Positions 1-9,355 are shown, counted from the first letter of the stretch. The stretch: 64,000 nucleotides of DNA from Halobaculum rubrum (GCF_019880225.1 NZ_CP082284.1:2900355-2964354), one strand, 5' to 3'. Numbers and translations: made by a program. The notes: generated by a model from the sequence alone, not told the origin.

Positions 1-288
1 CTCGGACGCATTCTGGGGCCGCGCGGCAAGATGCCGACGCCGCTCCAGCCCGACGACGACGTCGTCGAAACCGTCAACCGCATGAAAAACACCGTCCAGA
101 TCCGCTCGGGCGACCGCCGTACGTTCCACACGCGCGTCGGCGCACAGGACATGACGGCAGACGAGATCAGCGATAACATCGACGTGATCATCCGTCGGCT
201 GGAAGCGGACCTCGAGAAGGGGCCGCTCAACATCGACGCGATCTACGTCAAGACGACGATGGGCCCGTCCGTGGAGGTGCCCGTATGA
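1..288 (+). CDS. rpl1: 50S ribosomal protein L1 (uL1), C-terminal part
   Basis: The reading frame is open from the first base, so the gene starts before the window; 95 C-terminal residues are visible. [12 protein letters not shown] at the very start is the hallmark RNA-contacting segment of L1, and the end ([15 protein letters not shown]) matches the usual C terminus. L1 forms the mobile L1 stalk at the ribosomal E site and in archaea often represses its own operon by binding its mRNA; the binding site would be outside this window. The stop overlaps the start of L10 by four bases (ATGA), which points to translational coupling in the classical L1-L10-L12 operon. Confidence 0.97.
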   Translation, partial: LGRILGPRGKMPTPLQPDDDVVETVNRMKNTVQIRSGDRRTFHTRVGAQDMTADEISDNIDVIIRRLEADLEKGPLNIDAIYVKTTMGPSVEVPV

Positions 289-1337
289 GCAGCTCCGCGG
301 GGGAGCGCAAGACCGAGACGATCCCGGAGTGGAAGCGCGAGGAGGTCGCCGAGCTGACCGAGTTCGTCGGCTCGTACGACGCCGTCGGCGTCGTCGACCT
401 CACGGGCATTCCGAGCCGGCAGCTCCAGGACATGCGCCGCGACCTGCACGGACAGGCCGAACTGCGGATGTCCCGGAACACCCTCATCGAGCGCGCGCTC
501 GATGAGGTGAACGAGGGCGCCGAGGGCCTGGGCCGGTTCGTCTCGGGTCACGTCGGCCTCATCGGGACGGACGACAACCCCTTCGGGCTGTTCAAGCAGC
601 TCGAGGCGTCGAAGACCTCCGCGCCCATCGGCGCGGGCGAGATCGCCCCGAACGACGTCGTCATCCCCGAGGGTGACACGGGGGTCGACCCCGGTCCGTT
701 CGTCGGCGAACTCCAGCAGGTCGGCGCGGACGCCCGGATCGACGGCGGGTCGATCAAGGTCATGTCCGACTCCCACGTGCTGGACGGTGGGGAGGCGGTC
801 TCGAACGACCTCGCGAACGTGCTCGGCGAGCTCGGCATCGAGCCGAAGGAGGTCGGGCTGGACCTGCGCGCCGTCTTCGCCGACGGCGTCCTGTTCGAGC
901 CCGAGGAGCTCGCCATCGACGTGGACGAGTACCGCGCGGACGTCGAGTCCGCCGCGGCGGCGGCGCGGAACCTCTCGGTCAACGCCGCCTACCCGACCGC
1001 CCGCACCGCGGGCACCCTGCTCGGCACGGCCGCCGGCGACGCGAAGGCCGTCGGCCTGTTCGCCGCCATCGAGGACGAGGAGCTGCTCCCCGACCTCGTG
1101 TCCCGTGCGGACGCGCAGCTGCGCTCGCTCGCGGCCGCCATCGACGACGACGAGGCGCTCCCCGAGGAGCTCCGCGGCGTCGAGGCACCCGCAGCCGAGT
1201 CGGCCGCCGAAGCCGACGCCGATGCCGAGGAGGAGACGGACGAATCGAGCGACGACGAGAACACGGAAGCCGAGCCCGACGACGCCGACGACGATGACGG
1301 CGACGGAGCCGAGGGCCTCGGCGAGATGTTCGGATAA
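285..1337 (+). CDS. rpl10: 50S ribosomal protein L10 (uL10, P0 stalk base)
   Basis: 350 residues, the length of archaeal/eukaryotic P0 rather than bacterial L10. The N-terminal 110 residues are the 23S rRNA-binding domain ([18 protein letters not shown], then [13 protein letters not shown]), followed by the archaeal insertion domain, helical spine segments that bind L12 dimers, and an extremely acidic hinge (from about residue 300) ending AEGLGEMFG. That last motif is shared with L12 and is the elongation-factor-binding tail. The ATG lies inside the stop of L1 and L12 follows after 18 bases, so the three are one operon. Confidence 0.97.
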   Translation: MSSSAGERKTETIPEWKREEVAELTEFVGSYDAVGVVDLTGIPSRQLQDMRRDLHGQAELRMSRNTLIERALDEVNEGAEGLGRFVSGHVGLIGTDDNPFGLFKQLEASKTSAPIGAGEIAPNDVVIPEGDTGVDPGPFVGELQQVGADARIDGGSIKVMSDSHVLDGGEAVSNDLANVLGELGIEPKEVGLDLRAVFADGVLFEPEELAIDVDEYRADVESAAAAARNLSVNAAYPTARTAGTLLGTAAGDAKAVGLFAAIEDEELLPDLVSRADAQLRSLAAAIDDDEALPEELRGVEAPAAESAAEADADAEEETDESSDDENTEAEPDDADDDDGDGAEGLGEMFG

Positions 1338-1355
1338 GACACACTACACAGGACC

Positions 1356-1703
1356 ATGGAATACGTTTACGCTGCACTCATCCTGAACGAGACGGACGAG
1401 GAGATCAACGAGGACAACGTCACGGCGGTGCTCGAAGCCGCCGGCGTCGACGTCGAGGAATCCCGCGTGAAGGCCCTCGTGGCCGCGCTGGAGGACGTCG
1501 ACATCGAGGAGGCCATCGACACGGCCGCCGCCGCGCCCGCCGCGGGCGCCGCGGGCGGCGCCGCCGGCGGCTCCGCCGACGAGGCGGAGGCCGACGACGG
1601 CGACGACGACGAGGCCGAGGAGGAGGAGGCAGCCGACGAGGCAGCCGCCGACGACGATGACGACGAGGACTCGGGCGAGGGCCTGGGCGAGCTCTTCGGC
1701 TGA
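1356..1703 (+). CDS. rpl12: 50S ribosomal protein L12 (P1 stalk protein)
   Basis: 115 residues. The N-terminal 60 residues form the dimerisation domain ([20 protein letters not shown]), then an Ala/Gly hinge near residues 52-70, an acidic tract of Asp/Glu, and the C-terminal GEGLGELFG that recruits translational GTPases. The family is archaeal P1 and is unrelated in sequence to bacterial L7/L12. It is the last gene of the L1-L10-L12 operon; several copies bind the L10 spine. The long acidic linker is typical of haloarchaea. Confidence 0.97.
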   Translation: MEYVYAALILNETDEEINEDNVTAVLEAAGVDVEESRVKALVAALEDVDIEEAIDTAAAAPAAGAAGGAAGGSADEAEADDGDDDEAEEEEAADEAAADDDDDEDSGEGLGELFG

Positions 1704-1883
1704 CGCCGGCGACGCTTACCTCGTCTCGACCGACTCGATCGCGATCGAACTTCTTTCGACGCTGATCGCCGAGCGACCGCGCCGGCGACGCGACCTCGAC
1801 TGACTGATAGGGTCGTCCACGGTGATCCGAGCGCTCACCGCGATCCGAGCGTTGAAACCTGATGACGGGCGCACTCCTGCCCG

Positions 1884-3113
1884 GTGTTGTCGCTCCCCGC
1901 CGCCGTCCCGCCCGTCGGAACGGTCCTGCTCGCGTACACGCTCGTCGGGTGCGCGCTCGGCTGTTGCAGCGGATTGGTCCCCGGGCTGCACGCGAACAAC
2001 TTCGCGTTCCTGCTCGCGGCCGCGGCGCCGGGACTCGACGCCCCGCCGCTTCCGCTCGGCTGTGCGATGGTGGCCGCCGGCGTCGTCCACACGTTTCTCG
2101 ACGTGGTGCCGTCGCTGGCGCTCGGAGTTCCCGATCCCGCGATGGCGGCCGCGGCGCTCCCCGGACACACGCTCGTCGCGGAGGGGCGCGGCCGCGAGGC
2201 GATGCGCCTCTCGGCGGTCGGGTCGGGGCTGGCGCTCGCGATCGCGGTCCCCGCCGCGGTCGTCGTCACCGCCGGGATGCGCGTCGCGTACCCGCTCGTA
2301 CGCGAGTGGCTGTCGGTCGTGCTCGCGGTGGTGGCGCTGTCGCTCGTGCTCACGGAATCGACCCATCGGCGTCGGCTCGCCGGCGCGCTCTCGTTCGCGC
2401 TCGCGACGGCGCTGGGCCTCGCCGCGCTCGACGCGCCGACGGACCCGCTGGTGTCTGCCGGCGGGATACTCGCGCCGCTGTTCGCCGGCCTGTTCGGCGT
2501 GCCGGTCCTCCTCGACGCGTTCGGCGGCGCCGGCGTCCCGCCGCAGGGAGACGCCCGGCTGGGGCTGTCCGGCCGCGACCTGACGGGTGCGGCCGCGGCC
2601 GGCGCGGGCGGCGGTGCCGCGGTCGGCTACCTTCCCGGGGTTTCCGCGGGCGTCGCGGCCGTGCTGGCGCTCCCCGCGACCGCCGGTCGCGACCCGACCC
2701 GCGAGTACGTCGTCGCGACCAGCGGCGCGAACACGGCGACGGCGGTGTTCGCGCTGTTCGCGTACTGGTCGTTCGACGTGACCCGCTCGGGCGTGCTCGT
2801 CGCCGTGGACAAAGCCGCGGTCCCGGCCGCGCTCCCGCCGCTGCTTTCGGCGGTGGTGATCGCGGGCGCGGTCGGGGCCGTCGCGGTGGTGCTGGTCGGC
2901 GACGCCGCGCTCCGTGTCGTCGGCGGACTCCCGCACGCTCCGCTGGTCGCGACGGTGTTGGCGGGACTGGCGCTGCTGTCGGTCGGGTTCGCGGGAGCGC
3001 TCGGGCTGGCCGTGTTTCTCGCGGCGGCCGCGGTCGGGTTCGTCCCCGTCCGGCTCGGCTGCCGGCGGGTGCACCTGATGGGTGTGCTGATCGGTCCACT
3101 CGTGATCGCATGA
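1884..3113 (+). CDS. TctA-like (DUF112) multi-spanning permease
   Basis: 409 residues, almost entirely hydrophobic with roughly ten membrane segments. Residues 30-39 read GLVPGLHANN and a second copy of the loop, GYLPGVSAG, occurs near residue 250. These paired Pro-Gly loops mark the inverted-repeat architecture of the tripartite tricarboxylate transporter permease TctA and its archaeal relatives. No TctB or TctC partner is seen beside it, so it may work alone; the substrate is unknown. The start chosen is GTG, because the nearest upstream ATG is in another frame; a TTG directly after it is an alternative. Confidence 0.75.
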   Translation: MLSLPAAVPPVGTVLLAYTLVGCALGCCSGLVPGLHANNFAFLLAAAAPGLDAPPLPLGCAMVAAGVVHTFLDVVPSLALGVPDPAMAAAALPGHTLVAEGRGREAMRLSAVGSGLALAIAVPAAVVVTAGMRVAYPLVREWLSVVLAVVALSLVLTESTHRRRLAGALSFALATALGLAALDAPTDPLVSAGGILAPLFAGLFGVPVLLDAFGGAGVPPQGDARLGLSGRDLTGAAAAGAGGGAAVGYLPGVSAGVAAVLALPATAGRDPTREYVVATSGANTATAVFALFAYWSFDVTRSGVLVAVDKAAVPAALPPLLSAVVIAGAVGAVAVVLVGDAALRVVGGLPHAPLVATVLAGLALLSVGFAGALGLAVFLAAAAVGFVPVRLGCRRVHLMGVLIGPLVIA

Positions 3114-3189
3114 CCGCTCCCGTCGCACGACATCGACCCGCACGAACACGGGGTCGGGCGAGCGGTTCGTGCCGTCCGAAAGACAACCG

Positions 3190-3195
3190 TTAAAA
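3190..3195 (+). promoter_or_regulatory. TATA box of zinc-finger/aEF-1beta operon
   Basis: TTAAAA centred about 26 nt before the ATG at 3219. That spacing puts transcription start at or beside the start codon, so the message is probably leaderless. Confidence 0.55.
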
Positions 3196-3218
3196 CCCGC
3201 GCGCCGGTTTATAGCCGT

Positions 3219-3404
3219 ATGAGCCAGTCAGAGTCCGAGCAGCGTTCCGAGCGACGCTGCGTCTCCTGTGGCATCAACGTCGCGGGGACGGCCGCGGCGA
3301 CGTTCAAGTGCCCAGACTGTGGCACGCAGATCAGCCGGTGTGCAACGTGCCGCAAGCAGAGCAACCTCTTCGAGTGTCCCGACTGCGGGTTCCGGGGGCC
3401 CTGA
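3219..3404 (+). CDS. Small two-zinc-finger protein (HVO_2753-type)
   Basis: 61 residues with four CxxC knuckles (Cys14/17, 31/34, 41/44, 53/56), the last three of form CPDCG or CATC. This is the haloarchaeal Zn-ribbon mini-protein family typified by Haloferax volcanii HVO_2753, which has been linked genetically to swarming and biofilm behaviour; the biochemical role is unresolved and RNA binding has been suggested. The aEF-1beta gene starts two bases after its stop, so the two are co-transcribed and a role in translation is a reasonable inference. The N-terminal tail ([12 protein letters not shown]) is short and polar. Confidence 0.85.
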   Translation: MSQSESEQRSERRCVSCGINVAGTAAATFKCPDCGTQISRCATCRKQSNLFECPDCGFRGP

Positions 3405-3405
3405 C

Positions 3406-3672
3406 ATGGGGAAGGTCGCCGCGAAGATGAAGGTCATGCCGAAAAGCCCCGATATCGACCTCGACGTGCTCCAGCAGAAACTGGAGGAGTCGCTCCCGCA
3501 GGGCGCGGAGATACGTAACGTCGAGCGCGACGACGTCGCGTTCGGCCTCGTCGCGCTCCTGCCGATGGTCGTCGTCCCCGACGACGCCGGCGGCACCGAG
3601 GCCGTCGAGGAGTCGTTCTCCGACGTCGATGACGTCGAGAGCGTGAGCGTCGAGGAAGTCGGCCGCCTGTAA
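3406..3672 (+). CDS. ef1b: Translation elongation factor aEF-1 beta
   Basis: 88 residues, starting [12 protein letters not shown], the normal N terminus of archaeal EF-1beta, and containing the C-terminal guanine-exchange core ([17 protein letters not shown]). It reloads aEF-1alpha with GTP during elongation. The ATG follows the stop of the zinc-finger gene by one base, which fixes the start although the frame is open further upstream. Length and composition are typical of the family. Confidence 0.93.
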   Translation: MGKVAAKMKVMPKSPDIDLDVLQQKLEESLPQGAEIRNVERDDVAFGLVALLPMVVVPDDAGGTEAVEESFSDVDDVESVSVEEVGRL

Positions 3673-3883
3673 CCGGCCGCGTTCACCGCCGGATCGGCGT
3701 CCGTTCCGGCACCCACGGTCCACTGCTACCACGTTCCCCGTGAGCCGTCGGCTCGGTGCCCTGGCGTCTCTTCTCGACTCACCCTCCGGGCGTATCTCGC
3801 CGTGGCCCCGTCGCGGTATGCTCCACCGATTCGTTACGAATCGAAACCCGGATCCGCGAGACGGCGGATTGTTCGTGGGAAGA

Positions 3884-3889
3884 TTAATA
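3884..3889 (+). promoter_or_regulatory. TATA-like element before uspA gene
   Basis: TTAATA within GATTAATACG, centred 36 nt before the ATG at 3923; this would give a short leader of about nine bases. Confidence 0.45.
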
Positions 3890-3922
3890 CGACCCCGCTG
3901 TCTGGGTCCGGCAGACGTTCAC

Positions 3923-4369
3923 ATGGGGATGTACGACCGGATACTCGTTCCGACCGACGGCTCCGACGGCGTCGAGCGCGCGGTGCGCCACGCCGTCGAC
4001 CTCGCCGTCCAGCACGGGGCGACCGTCCACGCGCTGTACGTCGTCAACTCGGCGTCGTACGCCGGGATGCCGATGGAGTCGAGTTGGGAGGGGATCGACG
4101 AGATGCTCCGGGGCGACGCGGAAGACGCCGTCTCGCTGGTGGAGGCGCTCGGTGACGACTACGACGTCCCGGTCGAGACGGCGGTGATCGACGGCTCGCC
4201 GAGTCGGGAGATCGTCCGCTACGCCGAGGAGAACGACTGCGACCTGATCGTGATGGGGACGCACGGCCGCGGCGGTATCGACCGGCTTCTGCTCGGGAGC
4301 GTCGCCGAATCGGTCGTCCGATCGTCGTCCGTTCCGGTGCTCACGGTCCGGGTCGCGGACGCGACGTAG
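3923..4369 (+). CDS. Universal stress protein, UspA family (ATP-binding type)
   Basis: 148 residues from the ATG of MGMYDRILVPTDGSDG; the frame is open upstream but the family N terminus and the upstream TATA-like box support this start. The signature GTHGRGG followed nine residues on by GSVAE matches G-x2-G-x9-G-(S/T), the ATP-binding loop of the nucleotide-binding UspA subclass. Such proteins are soluble dimers involved in stress survival; no specific partner is implied by the neighbours. A second, atypical Usp lies 1.1 kb downstream on the other strand. Confidence 0.9.
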   Translation: MGMYDRILVPTDGSDGVERAVRHAVDLAVQHGATVHALYVVNSASYAGMPMESSWEGIDEMLRGDAEDAVSLVEALGDDYDVPVETAVIDGSPSREIVRYAEENDCDLIVMGTHGRGGIDRLLLGSVAESVVRSSSVPVLTVRVADAT

Positions 4370-4450
4370 CCGTCGACCCGGTCGAAACGGGGGCCCGGAA
4401 CCGCCGTTCGGCGGCGACCCGGCGGTCGGCAGCACCCGGCCGGCAGTCGG

Positions 4451-5485
4451 TCAGCGGTCGGCCGGGCGTAGGTGCTCGCAGTCGCCGGCCGTCACCCGGA
4501 CCGTCTCCTCGCCGGTATCGACGACGAGCGCCCCGGGGAACTCGACCGCGACGGCGTCACCCTCCACGACGCCGCCGGGCGTCTCCACCCTGACGCGCTG
4601 CCCGACGGTGTCGGCGTACTCCTCCCACGCGTCGACGGCCCCGCGGAGGTCGTCGGCGAGCGCGTCGAACTCCTCGAGGACCCGCTGGACGAGCACGCGC
4701 CGGTCGACCGGCTCGCCGCGCTCGGCGAGCAGGCTCGTCGCGTCGGCGGACGCGGGCAGGTCGTCGGGGTCGATGTTCGCGTTGAGGCCGACGCCGACGA
4801 CGAGCCACGAGACCCGGTCGGCCTCCCCCTCCATCTCGGTGAGGATGCCGCACAGCTTCCGGCCGCCGCGCTCGGTCGGCTCCGCCTCCGTCTCCCGACC
4901 GTTGGCGACGAGCACGTCGTTCGGCCACTTGATCCGCGTGTCGACACCCGTCTCGCGGCAGGCACGCGTCACCGCGACGGCCATCGCGAGCGTGTACGCC
5001 GGGGCGTGCGCGGGCGGCGCCTCGGGGCGGAGGAGCACCGACAGCCAGACGCCGCCCGGCGGCGAGACCCATTCGCGGTCGAGACGCCCGCGAGAGGCGG
5101 TCTGTCGGTCGGCGACGACGGCGACGCCGGAGGCGCCGGCCGCGGCGAGTTCGCGCGCCCGGTCGTTCGTCGAGCCGACGCTGTCGTGGTAGTCGATGTC
5201 GAACGGGGCGTCGAGGCCGTACGCGATCGCCTCGCCGGAGTACCCCGACACGTCGGTCACGACGTAGCCGTCCTCGCCGCTCTCGACGGCGACTCCGGCC
5301 TCGCGAAGCGCCTCGACGTGGTTCCACACCGCCGCGCGCGACACGCCGAGGCGGTCGGCCAGCGTCGGCCCGGCCACCGGTCCCTCCGCGAGCGCGTCGA
5401 CCAGCGCCCGGCGCGTCGCCGGAACGCCGACCTCGTGAGCGTCCCCGTCCCCGCGTTCGCCGCGGCGGTCGGTATCGTCCGTCAC
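4451..5485 (-). CDS. birA: BirA: biotin-protein ligase / biotin repressor
   Basis: 344 residues. Residues about 25-80 form a winged helix (LADRLGVSRAAVWNHVEALR), followed by the ligase domain with the biotinyl-AMP loop (TASRGRLDREW) and KWPNDVLV, and a small SH3-like C-terminal domain (VETPGGVVEGDA). It activates biotin with ATP and transfers it to the carrier protein of biotin-dependent carboxylases; the winged helix suggests DNA binding as well. It begins with GTG, overlapping the stop of the upstream Usp gene (GTGA), so the two are co-transcribed. Confidence 0.93.
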   Translation of the reverse strand: MTDDTDRRGERGDGDAHEVGVPATRRALVDALAEGPVAGPTLADRLGVSRAAVWNHVEALREAGVAVESGEDGYVVTDVSGYSGEAIAYGLDAPFDIDYHDSVGSTNDRARELAAAGASGVAVVADRQTASRGRLDREWVSPPGGVWLSVLLRPEAPPAHAPAYTLAMAVAVTRACRETGVDTRIKWPNDVLVANGRETEAEPTERGGRKLCGILTEMEGEADRVSWLVVGVGLNANIDPDDLPASADATSLLAERGEPVDRRVLVQRVLEEFDALADDLRGAVDAWEEYADTVGQRVRVETPGGVVEGDAVAVEFPGALVVDTGEETVRVTAGDCEHLRPADR

Positions 5486-5934
5486 GAGTCGTCGCGTCCG
5501 CCGTTTGCGGACGCGAACTCCGTCGACTCCCCGTTCGCGCGGACAGTGATCACCGTCGCGTCGAGTTTCCCCTTCAGGAACGACTCGATGTCGGGATCGG
5601 AGAACAGCTTCCGGATGGTCCGCCGCCAGCGACTCGCCTGCTTGGCGCCGATGACGACCACGTCGGCCTTCTCGGCCGCGATCTCGTCGAGGATCGTCTC
5701 CTCGACGAGGAACCCCCGACGGACGACGTACCGAACGTTGGGCAGTCGGCTGAACTCGCCTTCGACCGCGCGCTTGAGCTGTGTCCGGGTCACCTCCTGA
5801 CCGTCCTGGTACAGGTCGACGTGGAGGATCGTCAACTCGGCGTCACGCTCCTCGGCGATCCGGATCGCCTCCGCGAGCGTCGCCTTGGAGTGTTTCGAGA
5901 GCGGGTACCGAACCGGCACGACGACCAACGTCAT
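5482..5934 (-). CDS. Divergent universal stress protein-like protein
   Basis: 150 residues, MTLVVVPVRYPLSKHSKATL at the N terminus. The alpha/beta fold pattern of UspA is present (AELTILHVDLY; ADVVVIGAK; DATVITVRA), but the ATP-binding glycine loop is replaced by KQASRWRRTIRKLF, so it is probably a non-nucleotide-binding member. It is the promoter-proximal gene of a two-gene unit with birA, sharing a four-base overlap. Function beyond family membership is unknown. Confidence 0.85.
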   Translation of the reverse strand: MTLVVVPVRYPLSKHSKATLAEAIRIAEERDAELTILHVDLYQDGQEVTRTQLKRAVEGEFSRLPNVRYVVRRGFLVEETILDEIAAEKADVVVIGAKQASRWRRTIRKLFSDPDIESFLKGKLDATVITVRANGESTEFASANGGRDDS

Positions 5935-6030
5935 TGTCGGCCGGACGTGCCGGCACGTGTAAACACTTCCTCTTGGACCACCGCTGACACGGGTCGCTCC
6001 GAGTCCACCGCCGTCACCGGCGGTCGCCCG

Positions 6031-7572
6031 TTACTCGTCGTCGACTCGGCCGGACGCTGACGCGTCGCCCGGATCGCTCGAATCGCTCGGGGAGTCGGTC
6101 GACGCGCCGCTGGCTGCCGTGTCCGCGGCGTCTGCGGCGTCGGAGGGAGCTTCGGCGTCCGCGGCGTCGCCCGACACGCGTTCGATCCGTCCCTCGATCT
6201 CGGGGTCGATCCCGTGTTCGCGGACGTACTCGGCCAGCACCTCGTGTTGGATCCCGTGCTCGCCGGCGCGGTGGCGCTGCTCGATAGTCGGGAACTCGTG
6301 GTCCGAGTGCAGGAGGTACTCCGGCGTCGCGACGCGGTATCGCCGGTCGGGGTCGATCGGTTCGCCGTCGACGCGCGCGTCGATCAGCTCCTCGCGGTCG
6401 TCGTCCCAGACGACCCGCGCGCCGCTGAGGTGCCCGTGCCACCAGCCGTCCTCGCCGAAGTCGACGACCGCCGCCGACATCTCCGAGAGCGCCGCGCGTA
6501 GCTCCGTCCCGCTGAGCTCGACGACGACGATCGGCTCCTCGAACGGGAGCACCGACAGGAAGTCCGCGAGGGTCACCTCGCCGGCCAGATCGTGACCTAG
6601 CCGGAGCCCGCCGGCGTTCTGGAGCCCGACATCGGCGGCGGCGGCCCACCGGTAGGCGTCGGCGACGAGGTTGCCGAGGCGGCACTCGCCGCCGTGGACC
6701 GTCTCGTCGCTGCGGACGATCGGTTCGTCGACGGTACCGACCGGTTCGTCGAGGCCCGCGGCGGCGATGCGCTGGCGTAGCGCGTCCGCGAGGTGCTCGT
6801 CGACGGGTGCGCCCTCGGGGCTGTGGCGGGTCACACTCGCTCCGTCGTCGTCGAGCGTCACCTCCAGTACCGTCTCGCCGTTGACGCCCGGGCGGGTGCA
6901 CAACACGCCGTCGACCTCCTCGGCGCGCTCGCTGTGGACGTGTCCGCCGAGGATCAGGTCGATCCCGTCGATTCGCGCGAGTTCATCGTCGCCGCCGCCG
7001 AGGTGCGACACCGCGACGACGTAGTCGACGCCATCGCCCTCACTCTCGTTCCCATCCTCGCCCTCGGCTTCGACTTCAGCGTCCATCGCTGCGACCGCCT
7101 CGCGGGCGGCCTCGTACGGGTCGGTGAACGTCATGTCCGCCGCGGCCGGATTCAGCGAGTCCGTGTTCGGGTCGGTGACGCCGAGGAAGCCGACGCGCGC
7201 GCCGTCGACGCGTTTGATCGTCCACGGGACAACGCCCTCGGCCGCGCCGAACGGTTCGCCGGCCTCGTCGCGGACGTTGGCGGATACCCACGTCTGCGGG
7301 GAGTCGGCGACGATCTCGCGTGCGGCGTCGGTCCCGAAGTCGAAGTCGTGGTTGCCGAACGTCTCCACGTCGGTGTCGACGGCGCGGAAGAAGTCGATCG
7401 CCTGTCGCCCCTTCGAGACCGTCGCGGCGACGCCCGGGGAGGTGTCGTCGCCGGATCCGACGACCGCGGCGTCCGGGCCGTCGAGTTCCGTGATCAGGCC
7501 GGCGAGGCGCCCCGCGCGCTCGGGGTCGTCGTAGACGTTCTCGATGTCGGAGTAGTGGACGAACCGGGGCAT
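6031..7572 (-). CDS. 5'-nucleotidase/UshA-family metallophosphoesterase
   Basis: 513 residues from MPRFVHYSDIENVYD. Metallophosphatase domain: GNHDFDFG (metal-binding Asn/His), VSHLGGGDDE and GGHVHS; C-terminal 5'-nucleotidase domain after about residue 275 (NAGGLRLG, LSVLPFEEPIVVVELSG). The first motif, normally D-x-H, reads SDIEN, so the metal-ligand His is replaced by Glu. No signal peptide is visible, unlike bacterial UshA, which suggests a cytosolic enzyme acting on nucleotides or other phosphoesters. An acidic Ala/Ser/Asp-rich tail of about 55 residues ends the protein. Confidence 0.85.
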   Translation of the reverse strand: MPRFVHYSDIENVYDDPERAGRLAGLITELDGPDAAVVGSGDDTSPGVAATVSKGRQAIDFFRAVDTDVETFGNHDFDFGTDAAREIVADSPQTWVSANVRDEAGEPFGAAEGVVPWTIKRVDGARVGFLGVTDPNTDSLNPAAADMTFTDPYEAAREAVAAMDAEVEAEGEDGNESEGDGVDYVVAVSHLGGGDDELARIDGIDLILGGHVHSERAEEVDGVLCTRPGVNGETVLEVTLDDDGASVTRHSPEGAPVDEHLADALRQRIAAAGLDEPVGTVDEPIVRSDETVHGGECRLGNLVADAYRWAAAADVGLQNAGGLRLGHDLAGEVTLADFLSVLPFEEPIVVVELSGTELRAALSEMSAAVVDFGEDGWWHGHLSGARVVWDDDREELIDARVDGEPIDPDRRYRVATPEYLLHSDHEFPTIEQRHRAGEHGIQHEVLAEYVREHGIDPEIEGRIERVSGDAADAEAPSDAADAADTAASGASTDSPSDSSDPGDASASGRVDDE

Positions 7573-7636
7573 TCGAGTGGGTGAACGGTGTGGGGTGGCG
7601 GACAAGAACGCTCCGGGTTCGATCGATCAAACGACT

Positions 7637-9355
7637 TCACGGGAACGGGTGGTACGCCTTCTCCGGCTCCGGCTCGAACCCCATCGACGCCGAGACAGTC
7701 TCCAGTCGGGCGCCGAAAAACGGGTCGCCGGTGAACAGCGGCTGCGCCTCGGGCACGAGCACGCGCACGCCCTCGAAGCCGATCGCGGCCACGTCGCGCG
7801 TGGTGAGGCGCGCGGCGTAGGCATCGAGGTCGGCGTCGTCGAGGCGGTCGACGACCGCCTCGACCTCGGCGACGCCGTCCAGGTTCGCCGCCTCCCCGTC
7901 GGTTACGTCGGCTGCGGGGAGCGTCACGTCGGGCGAGACGAACTCCCGGACGCGTTCGGGGAAGTCGGCGTACGAGCCGATGGCGCCCTCCTCGCGGCTC
8001 GCCTGCTCGGGCCCCATCGCGCGCAGTTCCATCCAGTTTTGCAGCGCCTCAGCGAGCGCTCCCCGAGCGGCGGCCGAAGCGTCGAGGTCCGCCGCCGAGC
8101 CCATCGCGAACCGCGGCCACTCGCCGGTCTCGGGGTCGCGGTGGACCGCCACGCCGACGACGGGCACGTCCACGTCCTGTGTGAGCAGCAGCGTGGTCAC
8201 GGAGAGGTCCTCGGCGCGCGCTCGCTTGCGCAGCGTCTCGAACCCCTGGTCGTCGACAGCGAGACTCATCGGCTCGAACGTCGAGTACCACGACAGCATC
8301 GACGCGTCGCGCTCGACGGTCTCGTACAGCCCCGACAGCACCGCCTCCGCCGTCGAGTTCCCTAGCCCGAGCCCCGTCGTGATCGCCGGCGCGAACCGTT
8401 CCTCGGGCGGCGGAAACACGACGAACTCCGCCGGCAGCGACGCCGACTCCCGGGTCGACAGATCGATCCCGGGGACCCACGGGATGTGGTCGTCCGACTC
8501 GGGCGTCTCCGCGTCGGCGGGGCGGACGAACCGGTCGACCGGGACTGCGTCGACGACGGCGGCGGTCGGCGCCGACCGAAACGACGACGCGCGGTAGGTG
8601 CCCGCGCAGTAGCGTTCGAGCGCCTCGCCGATCGCCTTCCCGTAGGCGGCGTCCCAGTCGGCGGCGACGCCGGCAGCGAACTCCGCACAGCGCGTGTCCG
8701 CGAACGCGGCGGTGTCGGTCGTCCGCGCGATGTAGTACGGCGCCGGCACCGACTCGCGCTCCCCGACCTCGGTGACGATGCCGAGCCGATCGTCGACCGC
8801 GCGGTCCATCCGGTCGACGGCGTCGTCGAGATCGACCGGCTCGTCTGGGGCGCGAAGCTCGAACCCCGTCGGGGCGGCGCCGCAGTCGCACCCCGGCGAG
8901 GGGAGGAAGCGCCGCTCGGTCCCGTCGACCTCGGTGACGGTGCCGGCCACGTCGCCCCCGGAGAGGTGCTGAATGGCGCGTCGCCCCGCGAGCGCCCCTG
9001 CAAAGCGGACGGCGCTGCGAGTTCCCTGCGGCGTCGCGTCCGTCGTCGGGACGTTCGCGCGAACGCGGTCGCGCAAGCAGTCGTAACAGCCGGTGTCCGC
9101 CGAGAAGACGGTCACCGCGGCGTCGAGTCCCTCGAGCGCGCGGCCGCCGATGCCGCCGATCTCGACGGCGACCCACTCGTCGACGAGCCGGGTCGCGGTG
9201 CGGAACGCGTCGTCGCCGGTGGTGCCGACGACGACCGCGAAGTCGAACCCGTCCAGGAGGCCGGCGTCGACCTCCATCACGTTCGCCTCGATGTCGGCGA
9301 AGGCACCCCGAACCGGCTCGACGGCGGGGTCGGGGCCGACGATGGCGATGTCCAT
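7637..9355 (-). CDS. Fused cyclodehydratase: E1-like zinc domain plus YcaO
   Basis: 572 residues from MDIAIVGPD. The first 200 residues look like the partner (C) domain of azoline-forming enzymes, with CYDC at 90-93 and CDC at 156-158 as a likely zinc site. The YcaO domain follows (GKAIGEALERYCAG near residue 240, TAEAVLSGLYETVERDA near 345) and supplies the ATP-binding glutamates; the chain ends YHPFP, a proline-rich tail as in many YcaO enzymes. YcaO proteins phosphorylate amide backbones to make azolines, thioamides or related groups. No precursor peptide, dehydrogenase or TfuA partner is seen nearby, so the substrate may be a cellular protein. Confidence 0.85.
   Translation of the reverse strand: MDIAIVGPDPAVEPVRGAFADIEANVMEVDAGLLDGFDFAVVVGTTGDDAFRTATRLVDEWVAVEIGGIGGRALEGLDAAVTVFSADTGCYDCLRDRVRANVPTTDATPQGTRSAVRFAGALAGRRAIQHLSGGDVAGTVTEVDGTERRFLPSPGCDCGAAPTGFELRAPDEPVDLDDAVDRMDRAVDDRLGIVTEVGERESVPAPYYIARTTDTAAFADTRCAEFAAGVAADWDAAYGKAIGEALERYCAGTYRASSFRSAPTAAVVDAVPVDRFVRPADAETPESDDHIPWVPGIDLSTRESASLPAEFVVFPPPEERFAPAITTGLGLGNSTAEAVLSGLYETVERDASMLSWYSTFEPMSLAVDDQGFETLRKRARAEDLSVTTLLLTQDVDVPVVGVAVHRDPETGEWPRFAMGSAADLDASAAARGALAEALQNWMELRAMGPEQASREEGAIGSYADFPERVREFVSPDVTLPAADVTDGEAANLDGVAEVEAVVDRLDDADLDAYAARLTTRDVAAIGFEGVRVLVPEAQPLFTGDPFFGARLETVSASMGFEPEPEKAYHPFP

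Noticed and set aside
1716..3149. 477-codon minus-strand frame opposite the TctA-like permease
   Set aside because: Extremely Arg/His/Gln-rich, no motif, while the plus-strand frame is a normal membrane protein.
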